The notes below the pieces were generated by a model that saw nothing but the letters and a program-made list of their open reading frames with translations, did no database searches and was not told the origin of the DNA. Positions 8,960 to 17,551 of a DNA stretch of 64,000 bases are shown in pieces. Positions within the stretch are counted from its first letter, which is position 1, and every line of letters starts with the position of its first letter. Source of the DNA: Sorangium cellulosum (GTDB lineage Bacteria; Myxococcota_A; Polyangia; Polyangiales; Polyangiaceae); the NCBI RefSeq assembly GCF_002950945.1, contig NZ_CP012673.1, positions 11,050,501-11,114,500 of the forward strand, in the 5' to 3' direction. Position numbers and translations under genes: made by a program.

Positions 8960-10961
8960 TCACCGGGCGATCTGCGACAGCGCGAACGCGTATGCGTCCG
9001 CGAGCTCCTCGACCTGCGCCTGGATCCTGTCGCCGCCGCCGTGCCCGGCCTTCTCCTGGACGCGCAGCAGCACGGGCCCGCCCGTCGAGGCGCCCTGGAG
9101 CGCGGCCACGAACTTGCGTGCGTGCATGGGGTCGACGCGATCGTCGCTGTCGACGGACATCACGAGCAGGCCCGGGTAGGCGGTCCCCTCGCGCACGCGG
9201 TGGTACGGTGAGTAGGCGAAGAGCGCGCGGAAATCCTCGGGGTCGTCGGCCGAGCCGTACTCCTCGATCCACGTCTTGCCCGATCCGAACAGGTGGTATC
9301 GGACCATGTCCATCAAAGGCACCTGGCAGAGCGCCGCCTTGAACAGGTCGGGGCGCTGCGTGATCGCCGCCCCCACGAGCAGCCCGCCGTTCGAGCGGCC
9401 CTCGAGCACGAGCCGATCGGGCCGCGTGTAGCCCTGACGCACGAGGTGCTCCGCCGCCGCGATGACGTCGTCGAACACGTTGGGCGCCCTTCCGCTGGAG
9501 CACGAACACCGGCACCCGCGTCCCGTCCTTCGAGGTCACGAAGACCTGCTCCGTGGTGGTCGCCGCGGTGTCGACGGGCACCCGCGTCCGGTACGTGACG
9601 TCCGTGCGCCCCGTCCGCACGGAGAGCGCGTGGATCTCGAGCGGGACGGTGAACGACTCGAACGCGAAGTAAGCCTCGTCGTCCTCCGGATCGCCGCGCA
9701 GCGTGGGGACGCTCCCGATGCCGGGCAGCTTCACCTCGTACGCGGGGCGGCCGTCGAGCTCCCGGACCTCGAGGCGCGCGCTGACGTCCTTGAGGTAGAC
9801 CAGGCCCAGCCGGTTGCCCACGATGGATAGGTGATCGAGCTTCTCGTCCCGCCGCTCCGGGACGACCTCGACCCAGCGCTCTCGCGCGGGCTTCCGCGGA
9901 TCCGCGCGGAGGATCCGGTAGTTGGGCGCCCCCTCGTCGGTGAGGATGTAGAGGTGATCGCGGTGCGGATCCACCCAGTAGAGGTGCGGCTGCCCCGTGA
10001 CGAGCGGCGTCCATGGAGCCTTCTTCCCCGCGCGGAGATCCTGGATGTACACGTCCGTCGATACCCAGCCGTGCTGCACGGTGGCGATCAGCCATCGGCC
10101 GTCCCGCGACGCCGCGACCTGGTGGAACGTCTTCGGATCGCGCGTGGCCTCGCGCACCAGGCGGTCGCGCGCGGGGTCGTCGCCGAGCGCGTGGTATCGA
10201 ATCTCGGCCAGGCCGGGGCGGTCTGCGACCGACACCGGACCGCCGAGCGGTGGCACCTTGACGTAATAGAGCCCGGCGCTCTTCTCGTCCCACGCCGTCG
10301 CCGTGCGGTCCGCGTACTTGGCGCCCTCGATCACCTCGGGCAGCTTCTTGCCTGTCGCGACCTCGACGATTTCGAGCGTCGCCTCGTCGGAGTTGTTCTT
10401 CCTGATCTGGTAGGTGATGTAACGGCCGTCCCAGCTCGGGAGCCAGCTCCCGAGCGACACGCTGCCGTCCGGCGACCATCCGTTCGGATCGAGCAGCACC
10501 TTCGGCTCGCCCGTCTTCCCTTGCCGCCAGTGGACGGCTTCCTTCTCCTGGCCGGCCTCTTTCTTCGACCAGAAATAGCGCCCGCCGCGCAGCAGCGGCG
10601 CGCTCACGCGTTCGACGTCGTAGAGCTCCCGGAATCGCTTCAGGAGCGCGTCCCGCTCGGGGAGCTTCGCGAGCTCGGCGCGCGCGAAGGCGCTCTGGGC
10701 CTGAGTCCACGCGCGGACCTCCTCGGACGCGCCTTCCTCCAGCCAGCGGTGAGGGTCCGGCACCCGGACCCCGTGCAGGAGATCGACCACGTCGACGCTC
10801 CGCGACGGCGGGTATGTACTGGCCGGAGCGCTGGCAGGCGCGACGGCGCTGGGCCCAGGAGCCGTCGGCGGAGGCGCAGGGCGCGAGGCGGCCGGGTCAG
10901 CTCCGCCGCACGCGGACGTGAGGAGCACCAGCGTGGCTATCGTGCGGCGCGCGACGATCAT
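8960..10961 (-). pseudogene. prolyl oligopeptidase (S9) lipoprotein, broken by internal deletion
   Basis: The 5' part (start 10961) encodes a lipoprotein signal ending LLTSAC, the N-terminal cap (PDPHRWLEEG) and the beta-propeller of an S9A prolyl oligopeptidase, up to VFVLQRKGA. The frame then leaves the family. The family resumes in another frame at NVFDDVIAAAEHLV near 9481 and continues with the nucleophile Ser in GRSNGGLL, Asp in DSDDRV and His in KAGHGGG, to the stop at 8960. Compared with known members about 64 residues are absent at the junction, including the GYGGF and RGGGEYG oxyanion region. A deletion of roughly 190 bp, not a multiple of three, explains both. Everything else looks intact, so the loss is recent or a local assembly error. 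An upstream ATG at 11090 lacks a signal peptide and is less likely. Confidence 0.85.
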
Positions 10962-11240
10962 CGACGCCACATTACCTTCTCCCGCACGAGCTTTCCAAGG
11001 GAGCAGCCGGAAGGCGCCGACGCCGCGAAACCGGCGCCAACAATGCGAGAATGTCAAGGCGAAATCGCCGCGCCCGCGCGCGGTGATCAACCTTGGTTGT
11101 CCGATCGGTCCTGCCTCGATCCGTACGACGCCTCGGTCGCCGGCGTTTTACCAGCAACACGAACGCGCGGCTGATGAGCCCGCGTGGGGTTGGACTCGGG
11201 GGCCAGGGCTCGGCGACAATGAGAACGGAGGAGCCAACCC

Positions 11241-12272
11241 ATGATCTCAGAGCTCATCGGAGACCGCCCGGCGCTCGTCCATGGCCACAGGGCGAGCAAC
11301 GCCACGGCCGACGACGCTCCGGCTCACACCGAAGAAGCCCAAGATCACATCGGGGAGGACTCGGAGGATGACGAGGACGCCTACGTGCGCGCCGAGGCGG
11401 CACCGGCTCGCGCCGAGGGCGCACCCAACCACGCCAATGCACGCGCGCACGCCGAGGATGCACCCGCGCGCGCAGCGGGGGAGTCGTCCAGGGCCGCGGA
11501 GATTCCGGAGCACGTCGACATCTTGCAGGTGCGCTTCCCGCGGCTGACGTCCGAGGACGTGGTGCGACGCCTGCTGCATCGGCTCGATCAGCGCCGCACG
11601 ACGGGCGTGTGCTTCCCGGACATGTCGACCCTGAACGTCGCGGCGACGCAGCCCGCGTTCCGTCGGCTCCTCCAGCGGCGCATGCTGGTGTTCAACGACG
11701 GCGCGGGGGTCGCCTGGGCGGCGCAGCGGCAGGGCCGCCCGCTGCCCGACAACCTGAACGGCACCGATCTGGTCCCGCGGCTCCTCGCGGCGGCGAAGGT
11801 GGGCACGTCGGTGTACCTGCTCGGCGCGAAGCCCGGGGTGGCGGCGCGCGCCCTGGAGCGTCTCGCGGAGCGTCACCCGCACCTCCGCTTCGTCGGCAGC
11901 CATCACGGTTACCTGGACGCCGCCGCCGAGGCCGAGGTCGTCGCGGCGTTGCGCCGGCTGCGCCCGCAGATCGTGATGGTGGCCATGGGCAACCCGCTGC
12001 AGGTGGAGCTCATCGATCGTCACCTCGACGACCCCGCGCTCGAGGGCACGTTGTGGCTCGCGGTGGGCGGCCAGCTCGACTACTACGGCGGCACGCTGCG
12101 CCGGGCGCCGTCGTGGGTGCGGCGGGCGCGCCTGGAGTGGCTCTACATCTCGATGCAGCAACCGTACAAGGCGCGCCGTTACCTGCTCGGGATCCCGCAC
12201 TTCATGATGCGCTGCCTGTGGGCGGAGCGGCGGGGCGGCCACGCCATGCCCGGCGACGAGGCCGCGCGATGA
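11241..12272 (+). CDS. WecG/TagA/CpsF-family glycosyltransferase (GT26)
   Basis: A 343-residue cytoplasmic or membrane-associated sugar transferase. GGAGGA lies 8 nt before the ATG. Residues 1-90 are a low-complexity extension rich in Ala, His, Arg and Glu built from short near-repeats (APARAEGAP, HAEDAPARA). From about residue 92 the GT26 fold is complete: TGVCFPDMSTLNVA, FNDGAGVAWAA, NLNGTDLVPRLL, VYLLGAKPGVA, IVMVAMGNPLQVE, VGGQLDYYGG, and the terminal ARLEWLYIS. Family members add N-acetylmannosamine or related sugars to undecaprenyl-linked intermediates for wall or exopolysaccharide. Its stop overlaps the start of the deacetylase (ATGA), indicating an operon. The exact sugar is unknown. 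Confidence 0.9.
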   Translation: MISELIGDRPALVHGHRASNATADDAPAHTEEAQDHIGEDSEDDEDAYVRAEAAPARAEGAPNHANARAHAEDAPARAAGESSRAAEIPEHVDILQVRFPRLTSEDVVRRLLHRLDQRRTTGVCFPDMSTLNVAATQPAFRRLLQRRMLVFNDGAGVAWAAQRQGRPLPDNLNGTDLVPRLLAAAKVGTSVYLLGAKPGVAARALERLAERHPHLRFVGSHHGYLDAAAEAEVVAALRRLRPQIVMVAMGNPLQVELIDRHLDDPALEGTLWLAVGGQLDYYGGTLRRAPSWVRRARLEWLYISMQQPYKARRYLLGIPHFMMRCLWAERRGGHAMPGDEAAR

Positions 12273-13090
12273 CGGTGCGGGCCAGGGCGCGCGGCGCGCT
12301 CAAGGGCCTGCTGCGGCGCGCGACGGCGGGGCTCGGCGCGGCGATCCCGGGGCTCCGGGGCCCGGCCGAGGCGCCGCGGGTGCTGTGTTATCACGGCGTA
12401 TGCGACGGCCCGCCCGACGAGTGGTCGGTGACGCCGGCGCAGCTGCGCCGCCACATGCGCTGGATCGCCGCGCACTGCCGCCCCGTGCCGCTCGAGGACA
12501 TCGTGCGCGCCGTCTCGGGTCGCGCGGCGCTGCCGCCGCGCGCGGTGGCGGTGACCTTCGACGACGGCCTCCGCGACGTCTTCACGACGGCGGCGCCGAT
12601 CCTCTCGGATCTCTCGATCCCGGCGGCGGCCTTCGTGTCCCCGGGGCTGCTCGACGGCCTGCGGCCGCACACGAGCTACGCGCCGACGCGGCCGTTCATG
12701 AGCTGGGACGAGGTGCGGGCGCTCGCGCGCGCCGGCTGGACCATCGGCTCACACGCGCTCACCCACCCGGTGCTCGCGGATCTGCCGGCCGACGAGGCGC
12801 GGCGCGAGCTCGTGGAGTCGCGCCGCGCGCTCGCGGAGCGCTGCGAGCGCGAGGTGACGCTGCTCGCCTACCCGTACGGCACGCGGCGCACCGTGTCGCC
12901 GCGCGATCGGCGGCTCGCCGCCGAGGCCGGTTATGAGGCAGCGTTCCTCGACATGACCGGCCCGCTTCTGCCGGGCATCGACCTGATGGCGCTGCCGCGC
13001 AACAAGGCGCTCGGCACGGACAGCATGACGGTGGTGCGCGCGTCGGTGTCCGGGCGCATGGATCCGTGGCGCCTCGTCGAGAGCCGCTGA
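12269..13090 (+). CDS. polysaccharide deacetylase (NodB/CE4 family)
   Basis: A 273-residue CE4 deacetylase. The ATG at 12269 overlaps the upstream stop as ATGA, so it is translated with the GT26 gene. The NodB domain covers roughly residues 35-240: motif 1 AVTFDDG (catalytic base and metal Asp), motif 2 SHALTHPVL (metal His pair), motif 3 AYPYG, and the preceding VLCYHGV strand. The N-terminus is basic (MTVRARARGALKGLLRR) without a clear signal peptide. It probably removes N-acetyl groups from a surface polysaccharide intermediate made with the GT26 transferase. The late His motif is less obvious. The gene ends 20 bp before the convergent MATE gene. Confidence 0.9.
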   Translation: MTVRARARGALKGLLRRATAGLGAAIPGLRGPAEAPRVLCYHGVCDGPPDEWSVTPAQLRRHMRWIAAHCRPVPLEDIVRAVSGRAALPPRAVAVTFDDGLRDVFTTAAPILSDLSIPAAAFVSPGLLDGLRPHTSYAPTRPFMSWDEVRALARAGWTIGSHALTHPVLADLPADEARRELVESRRALAERCEREVTLLAYPYGTRRTVSPRDRRLAAEAGYEAAFLDMTGPLLPGIDLMALPRNKALGTDSMTVVRASVSGRMDPWRLVESR

Positions 13091-13110
13091 GCGGGGAGCG
13101 AGGCGACAGC

Positions 13111-14541
13111 TCACGCCTCTCCCACCTCGTTCGCGAACCCCTTGGCGGGATCCGCCTCCCTCACCGGGTCGCCCGGAGGGGCCTTCTGGAGGACGGCGCG
13201 CCTCCAGCGCCCCGAGAGGTAGTACGCCATGCTGGCGGCCATCGACACGAAGAAGCTCACCGCGATGGAGTACCAGACGCCCTTCGCGCTGTTCATCTCG
13301 CGCGAGAGCCAGTACGCGAGCGGGGTGCGGATCACCCAGAGGCTGAGCAGGGAGATCACCGTCGTGACCACCGTCGCGCCGGCGCCGTTGATGATGCCGT
13401 TGCTCACGAAGGAGAGGCCGAAGAGCACATAACACGGCCCGACGATGTGCAGGTACGAGACGCCGAGCTCGATGACGACCGGATCGGTGATGAACACCCG
13501 GAGCAGCGCCTCGGGGAAGATGACCGTGGCCGCCGAGATCACGATCGTGATCGCGCCGCTGAACACGCAGCCCCACGTGAAGATCTCGCGCACGCGGCCG
13601 TAATGCCCCGCGCCCAGGTTCTGCCCGGCGAGCGTCGAGATCGCCATCCCCATGTTGACCGCGGGCAGGACGGCGATCTGGTCGATGCGCGAGGCCGCTC
13701 CGAACGCCGCGGTCGCGACCTCCCCGAACCCGTTCACGATCCCGGTCACCACCACCATGCCCAGCGAGACCACCGACTGCTGGACGGACGCCGGCACGCC
13801 GATGCGGAACGTCGTCCGCATCGTCGCGCCGAGCTGGCCGAATTGCGGCCACCTCGGCGCGATCGGGGACTTCTTCAGGTGAAGATGGACGTTGAGCGCC
13901 ACGAGCACGAGCACCTGGGAGACGATCGTGGCCCAGGCCGTCCCGTTCAGGCCGAGCTCCGGCAGCCCCAGCCGCCCGAAGATGAGGAGCGGGTCGAGCA
14001 CCGTCGTGAAGAGCACGGAGCCGAGCTGGAAATAGAGGGGCGTCTTCGAGTCCCCCGTCCCCTGGAGCATGCTCCGGAGCGCGAACATGCCGAAGCTGAA
14101 GGGCAGCGAGAGCAGGTAGACGCGGAGGTAACTCACCGACGGCTCGAAGACGTCGGCCGGCGTGTCCATCGCCCGCAGGATCTCCGGCGTGAAGATCTCG
14201 CCCAGCACGGTCAGCACGATGCCGAGGCCGTAGATGACCACCGTGGATCCGTCCACGACCCGCCGCAGATCGTCGAACCGGCGCGCGCCGAAGCTCTGCG
14301 AGACGAGGATGTTCGTCGCCAGCGTCATCCCCATCCCGACGCCGAAGATCGTGAAGATGACGGGGAAACTCACGGTGACGGCCGCCAGGGCCCCCGTGCC
14401 GAGGAACTGACCGACCCAGATGGCGTTGATGAAGCTGTAGGCCGTGTGAAGCAGCCCCCCGAGGAGCATCGGGAGCGAGAACGTCACGAGGTGCCGGGGG
14501 ACACTCCCGGTCGTCAGATCGGTGCCGAAGTTCGGTTTCAT
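13111..14541 (-). CDS. MATE-family multidrug/Na+ exporter
   Basis: A 476-residue inner-membrane protein with the twelve-helix MatE layout in two homologous halves. I chose the start at 14541 (MKPNFGTDL), followed by TTGSVPRHLVTFSLP, the standard MATE N-terminus. The 32 extra upstream codons are Arg/Pro-rich and unlike the family. Further hallmarks are SFINAIWVGQFLG, TLATNILVSQSFGARR, PLLIFGRLGLPELGLNGTA and GAGHYGR. MATE proteins export cationic drugs or metabolites in exchange for Na+ or H+. It sits between the deacetylase and the double glycosyltransferase but is probably its own unit. Substrate unknown. Confidence 0.92.
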   Translation of the reverse strand: MKPNFGTDLTTGSVPRHLVTFSLPMLLGGLLHTAYSFINAIWVGQFLGTGALAAVTVSFPVIFTIFGVGMGMTLATNILVSQSFGARRFDDLRRVVDGSTVVIYGLGIVLTVLGEIFTPEILRAMDTPADVFEPSVSYLRVYLLSLPFSFGMFALRSMLQGTGDSKTPLYFQLGSVLFTTVLDPLLIFGRLGLPELGLNGTAWATIVSQVLVLVALNVHLHLKKSPIAPRWPQFGQLGATMRTTFRIGVPASVQQSVVSLGMVVVTGIVNGFGEVATAAFGAASRIDQIAVLPAVNMGMAISTLAGQNLGAGHYGRVREIFTWGCVFSGAITIVISAATVIFPEALLRVFITDPVVIELGVSYLHIVGPCYVLFGLSFVSNGIINGAGATVVTTVISLLSLWVIRTPLAYWLSREMNSAKGVWYSIAVSFFVSMAASMAYYLSGRWRRAVLQKAPPGDPVREADPAKGFANEVGEA

Positions 14542-14617
14542 CAGGCTCCTGGGCCACGGTCGGCCGGACGGGGCGCGGTCGGCGGCTGGTCTAGCACGCG
14601 GCCGCGCCTCCCCGCCT

Positions 14618-17533
14618 TCATGGTCGAGCCCGACCACGCCCGCCGAGGCACACGCCCATGTAGTCGGCGACCATCCGCTCCAGCGAGAACCGCTCCCGCG
14701 CGCGCTCCCATCCCGCCGCGCCCAGGCGCGCCCGCAGCCCCGGGGCGCCGCCGAGCTCCACGAGCGCCTCCGCGAACGCCGCCGCGTCGCCCGGCGGCAC
14801 CAGCCGGCCCGTCGCGCCGTCGTCCACCTGCTCGGCCATGCCGCCGACCGCGGTGGCCACCACCGGCAGGCCCTCGGCCATCGCCTCCAGCGACGCGTTC
14901 GGGCACCCCGCGGGCTCGGCGATCAGCGCGAACACATCGAGATCTTTCAGGAAAACGCGCGTGTCGGAGAGCTCGCCGACCCACTCGACCGGGAGCCCCT
15001 CGGCGAGCCGGCGCAGCTCCTCGGCGTGCGCCTCCGCGCCGCGCTCGACCCCGCCGGCGATGCGCAGCACGTGCGGCGGCAGCCGCGGCGCGGCCAGCCG
15101 CAGCGCGGCCAGGAGGTCGCCGAGCTTCTTGTGCGGGTGGATGCGCGCCGCCGTGCCGATCGCGAGCCGCCCTCCGCGCGGGCGCGCCGCCGCCGCGGCG
15201 GGCGGGCGCGCGCCCATCACGACGCCGTTCGGCACCACGTGCGCCGGCGCCCCGAGCACCTCCGCGGCGAGCGCCGCCTCGGCGGCGTACTTGACGATCA
15301 CGCCGGTGAGGCGCGCGCCGTACTCGCGCGGCTCGCGGTACGGGAGCCCCCGGCGCGGCGACGCGAAGTACCGGCGCAGCGACGCGAAGTACATCTCGCC
15401 CGGGCTCACGTCGAAGAGCGGGACGTCGAGCAGCCCGTCGGCCAGGAGCACCTTGTGCTCGGCGATCACGTTCCACATCAGCACCGCCCCGGGCGGGTCC
15501 TCGTCGATCGCCCCGAGCAGCCGCTCCACCGCCTCGGTCGGCTCGATCTCGGCCGGCGGCGGCACGGCGAGCACCGGGATGCCCGCGGCGACGAGCGCCC
15601 GCCGCCCCGGGGTCGGGTACTCCGGCTGCTCCTCGATCACCGCCGCCCGGCCGCGCACGCCCGCGGCGGCCAGGCCGAGCAGCAGCCGCCGCGCGCTCGA
15701 CTGGGCCCCGCCGGTCGTGAAGTTGTTCGTCACGAGCAGCAGCCCGTCTCCCCGGCGCGCCCCGCGGTTCCGCGCGATCGCGCGCGGGTAGAGCCGCGTG
15801 TACCCCTCCGCCATCCGCGCCGCGCTGAAGTGCCGCGCCACGACCTCCCGGCCGCCCCCCACGGCTGCCGGGCGCCCGCGCGCGCCACGGCAGCCGACCG
15901 CCGCGATCGCCTCGGCGAACCGCTCCGGCGCGGCGTCGAGGGGCAGGTGGACCATCGCGGGGCTCTCGCGCGCGATCTCCTCGGTGCCGCCGGCGCCGCT
16001 CGCCACGACGGGCAAACCCGCCGCGAGCGCCTCGAGGTGCGCGAGGCTCAGCCCCTCGTAGGCGCTCGGCGAGACGAGCACGTCCGCCGCCGCGAGCAGG
16101 CCCGCCACGTCGGAGACCGCGCCCGCGAAGCGCACGTCGGCGCGCAGGCCGAGGCGATCGGCCTCGCGCCGGATCTCCGCCTCGGCCGCGAGCGCCGCCT
16201 CGCTCCTCGGCGAGGCGCTCCCGGCGATCACGAGCCGCGCCGCCCGCACGTCGCCGGCCGCCGCGAGCGCGGTCCGCGCCGCCGCGAGGATCGCCGGCAG
16301 GAGGTGCAGCCGCTTCTGCGGCCGCGGGTTCGCGACGGCGAGCAGGACGAGATCGTCCGGCGCGATCTCGAGCCGCCGCCGCCACGCCGCGGCCGCCTCG
16401 GCGGGCGCGCCGCCCCGAGCCGCGCCCGCGGGGCCCGGAGGGCCCGCGGCCGCGAGGTCGATCCCGTTCCAGACCGTGCGCACCGGCGCCGGCAGCGCAC
16501 ACGCCGCGAGCTCCACCTCGACGGCCCGAGCGCACGCCACGAGCAGCGCCGCCTCGCCCGGCCCGAGGCGCGCGAGCCCCGGAGGCCAGCCCGCGGCCGC
16601 GTTGTGCACCGTGACGAGCGGGCGGTACCCGCGCGCGGCGAGGCGCGCGAGGTCCTCGGCGTCGAGCAGGTGCACGTGCGCGAGATCCGCGCCCCACGCG
16701 GCGAGCCCGCGGGCGAGCGCGTCGAAGCGCGCCTCGCGATCCCCGGGGGTGTCGGCGAGGTCGACCGTGCCCGGGGGCGCCGCGAACGTCGGCCGGGTCG
16801 GCCGGTACACCGCGTAGACGCGCGCGCGCACGCCGCGCCGGGGCAGCTCGGCCGCGAGGTCGAGCGCGATCCGCTCGGCGCCGCCCTGCTGCAGGCTCGT
16901 CACGACCTGCGCCACGCGCGGCGCCGCGTCGTCGCACACGTCGAGCGGCGCGTGCCGCACCACGCGCACGCGCGCGCGCCGCGCCCCGAGCTCGCCCCGC
17001 AGGGCGGCGTCGAGCGCCTCCCCCGCGCGGAGGCGCGCCGCGACCCCGGCCGCGAGCGGCGCGTCGAGGTACACGCTCGCCGCGCGCGGCAGCTCCGGGC
17101 CGAGCCCCGCGCCGGAGCCCGCGCCGAGGCCCGCGAACGCGCGCCCGCCACGCGCGCGGCGGGCGCCCGCGGCGCCGCTCAGATCGCCGCCGGTCGCGCG
17201 CAGCAGCTCGGCCCAGGCGGCGGCGTCGGGGTCGGCGCCGCGCGCGCCCGCCGCGCTGGCGTCGAAGGGCGCGAGGACGGCGCCGAACGCGCACAGCGGC
17301 AGCCCGGTGTCGCTCGGCAGCGGAAACGGGTCCGGCTCGCCGTGGAGCGGCCACGCGCCGCCGCGCACGAGCCAGACCGGCCCCGCCGCGAGCACCTCCG
17401 CCGCAGCCCCGGGCGGCGCCGCCGTGAGGTCGAGCGGGTCGAGGCCGGCGAGCCGGAGCGCACGCAGCGTGCGGCCCGCGCGGGCGCGGTGTGCGGGCGC
17501 TCCGGCGAAGACGGCGCAGATCGGACCTCGCAT
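14618..17533 (-). CDS. tandem two-domain GT4 glycosyltransferase
   Basis: A 971-residue protein holding two GT-B glycosyltransferase units. Residues 1-200 are an Ala-rich N-terminal region (ICAVFAGAPAHRARAG) that might be a degenerate domain. Unit 1, about 205-555: QVVTSLQQGGAERIALDLA, ANPRPQKRLHLLP, SPSAYEGLSLAHLEALAAGLPVV and GGTEEI. Unit 2, about 595-970: LLVTNNFTTGGAQSSARRLL, VPNGVVMG, ARIHPHKKLGDLL, and the acidic C-terminal motif EPAGCPNASLEAMAEG. Both units keep the EX7E-type motif, so both may be active and could add two successive sugars. There is no signal or membrane helix. The FGE-like gene lies 18 bp upstream on the same strand, so they are probably co-transcribed. Confidence 0.9.
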   Translation of the reverse strand: MRGPICAVFAGAPAHRARAGRTLRALRLAGLDPLDLTAAPPGAAAEVLAAGPVWLVRGGAWPLHGEPDPFPLPSDTGLPLCAFGAVLAPFDASAAGARGADPDAAAWAELLRATGGDLSGAAGARRARGGRAFAGLGAGSGAGLGPELPRAASVYLDAPLAAGVAARLRAGEALDAALRGELGARRARVRVVRHAPLDVCDDAAPRVAQVVTSLQQGGAERIALDLAAELPRRGVRARVYAVYRPTRPTFAAPPGTVDLADTPGDREARFDALARGLAAWGADLAHVHLLDAEDLARLAARGYRPLVTVHNAAAGWPPGLARLGPGEAALLVACARAVEVELAACALPAPVRTVWNGIDLAAAGPPGPAGAARGGAPAEAAAAWRRRLEIAPDDLVLLAVANPRPQKRLHLLPAILAAARTALAAAGDVRAARLVIAGSASPRSEAALAAEAEIRREADRLGLRADVRFAGAVSDVAGLLAAADVLVSPSAYEGLSLAHLEALAAGLPVVASGAGGTEEIARESPAMVHLPLDAAPERFAEAIAAVGCRGARGRPAAVGGGREVVARHFSAARMAEGYTRLYPRAIARNRGARRGDGLLLVTNNFTTGGAQSSARRLLLGLAAAGVRGRAAVIEEQPEYPTPGRRALVAAGIPVLAVPPPAEIEPTEAVERLLGAIDEDPPGAVLMWNVIAEHKVLLADGLLDVPLFDVSPGEMYFASLRRYFASPRRGLPYREPREYGARLTGVIVKYAAEAALAAEVLGAPAHVVPNGVVMGARPPAAAAARPRGGRLAIGTAARIHPHKKLGDLLAALRLAAPRLPPHVLRIAGGVERGAEAHAEELRRLAEGLPVEWVGELSDTRVFLKDLDVFALIAEPAGCPNASLEAMAEGLPVVATAVGGMAEQVDDGATGRLVPPGDAAAFAEALVELGGAPGLRARLGAAGWERARERFSLERMVADYMGVCLGGRGRARP

Positions 17534-17551
17534 GCGGGCGGACGGCGCGGC

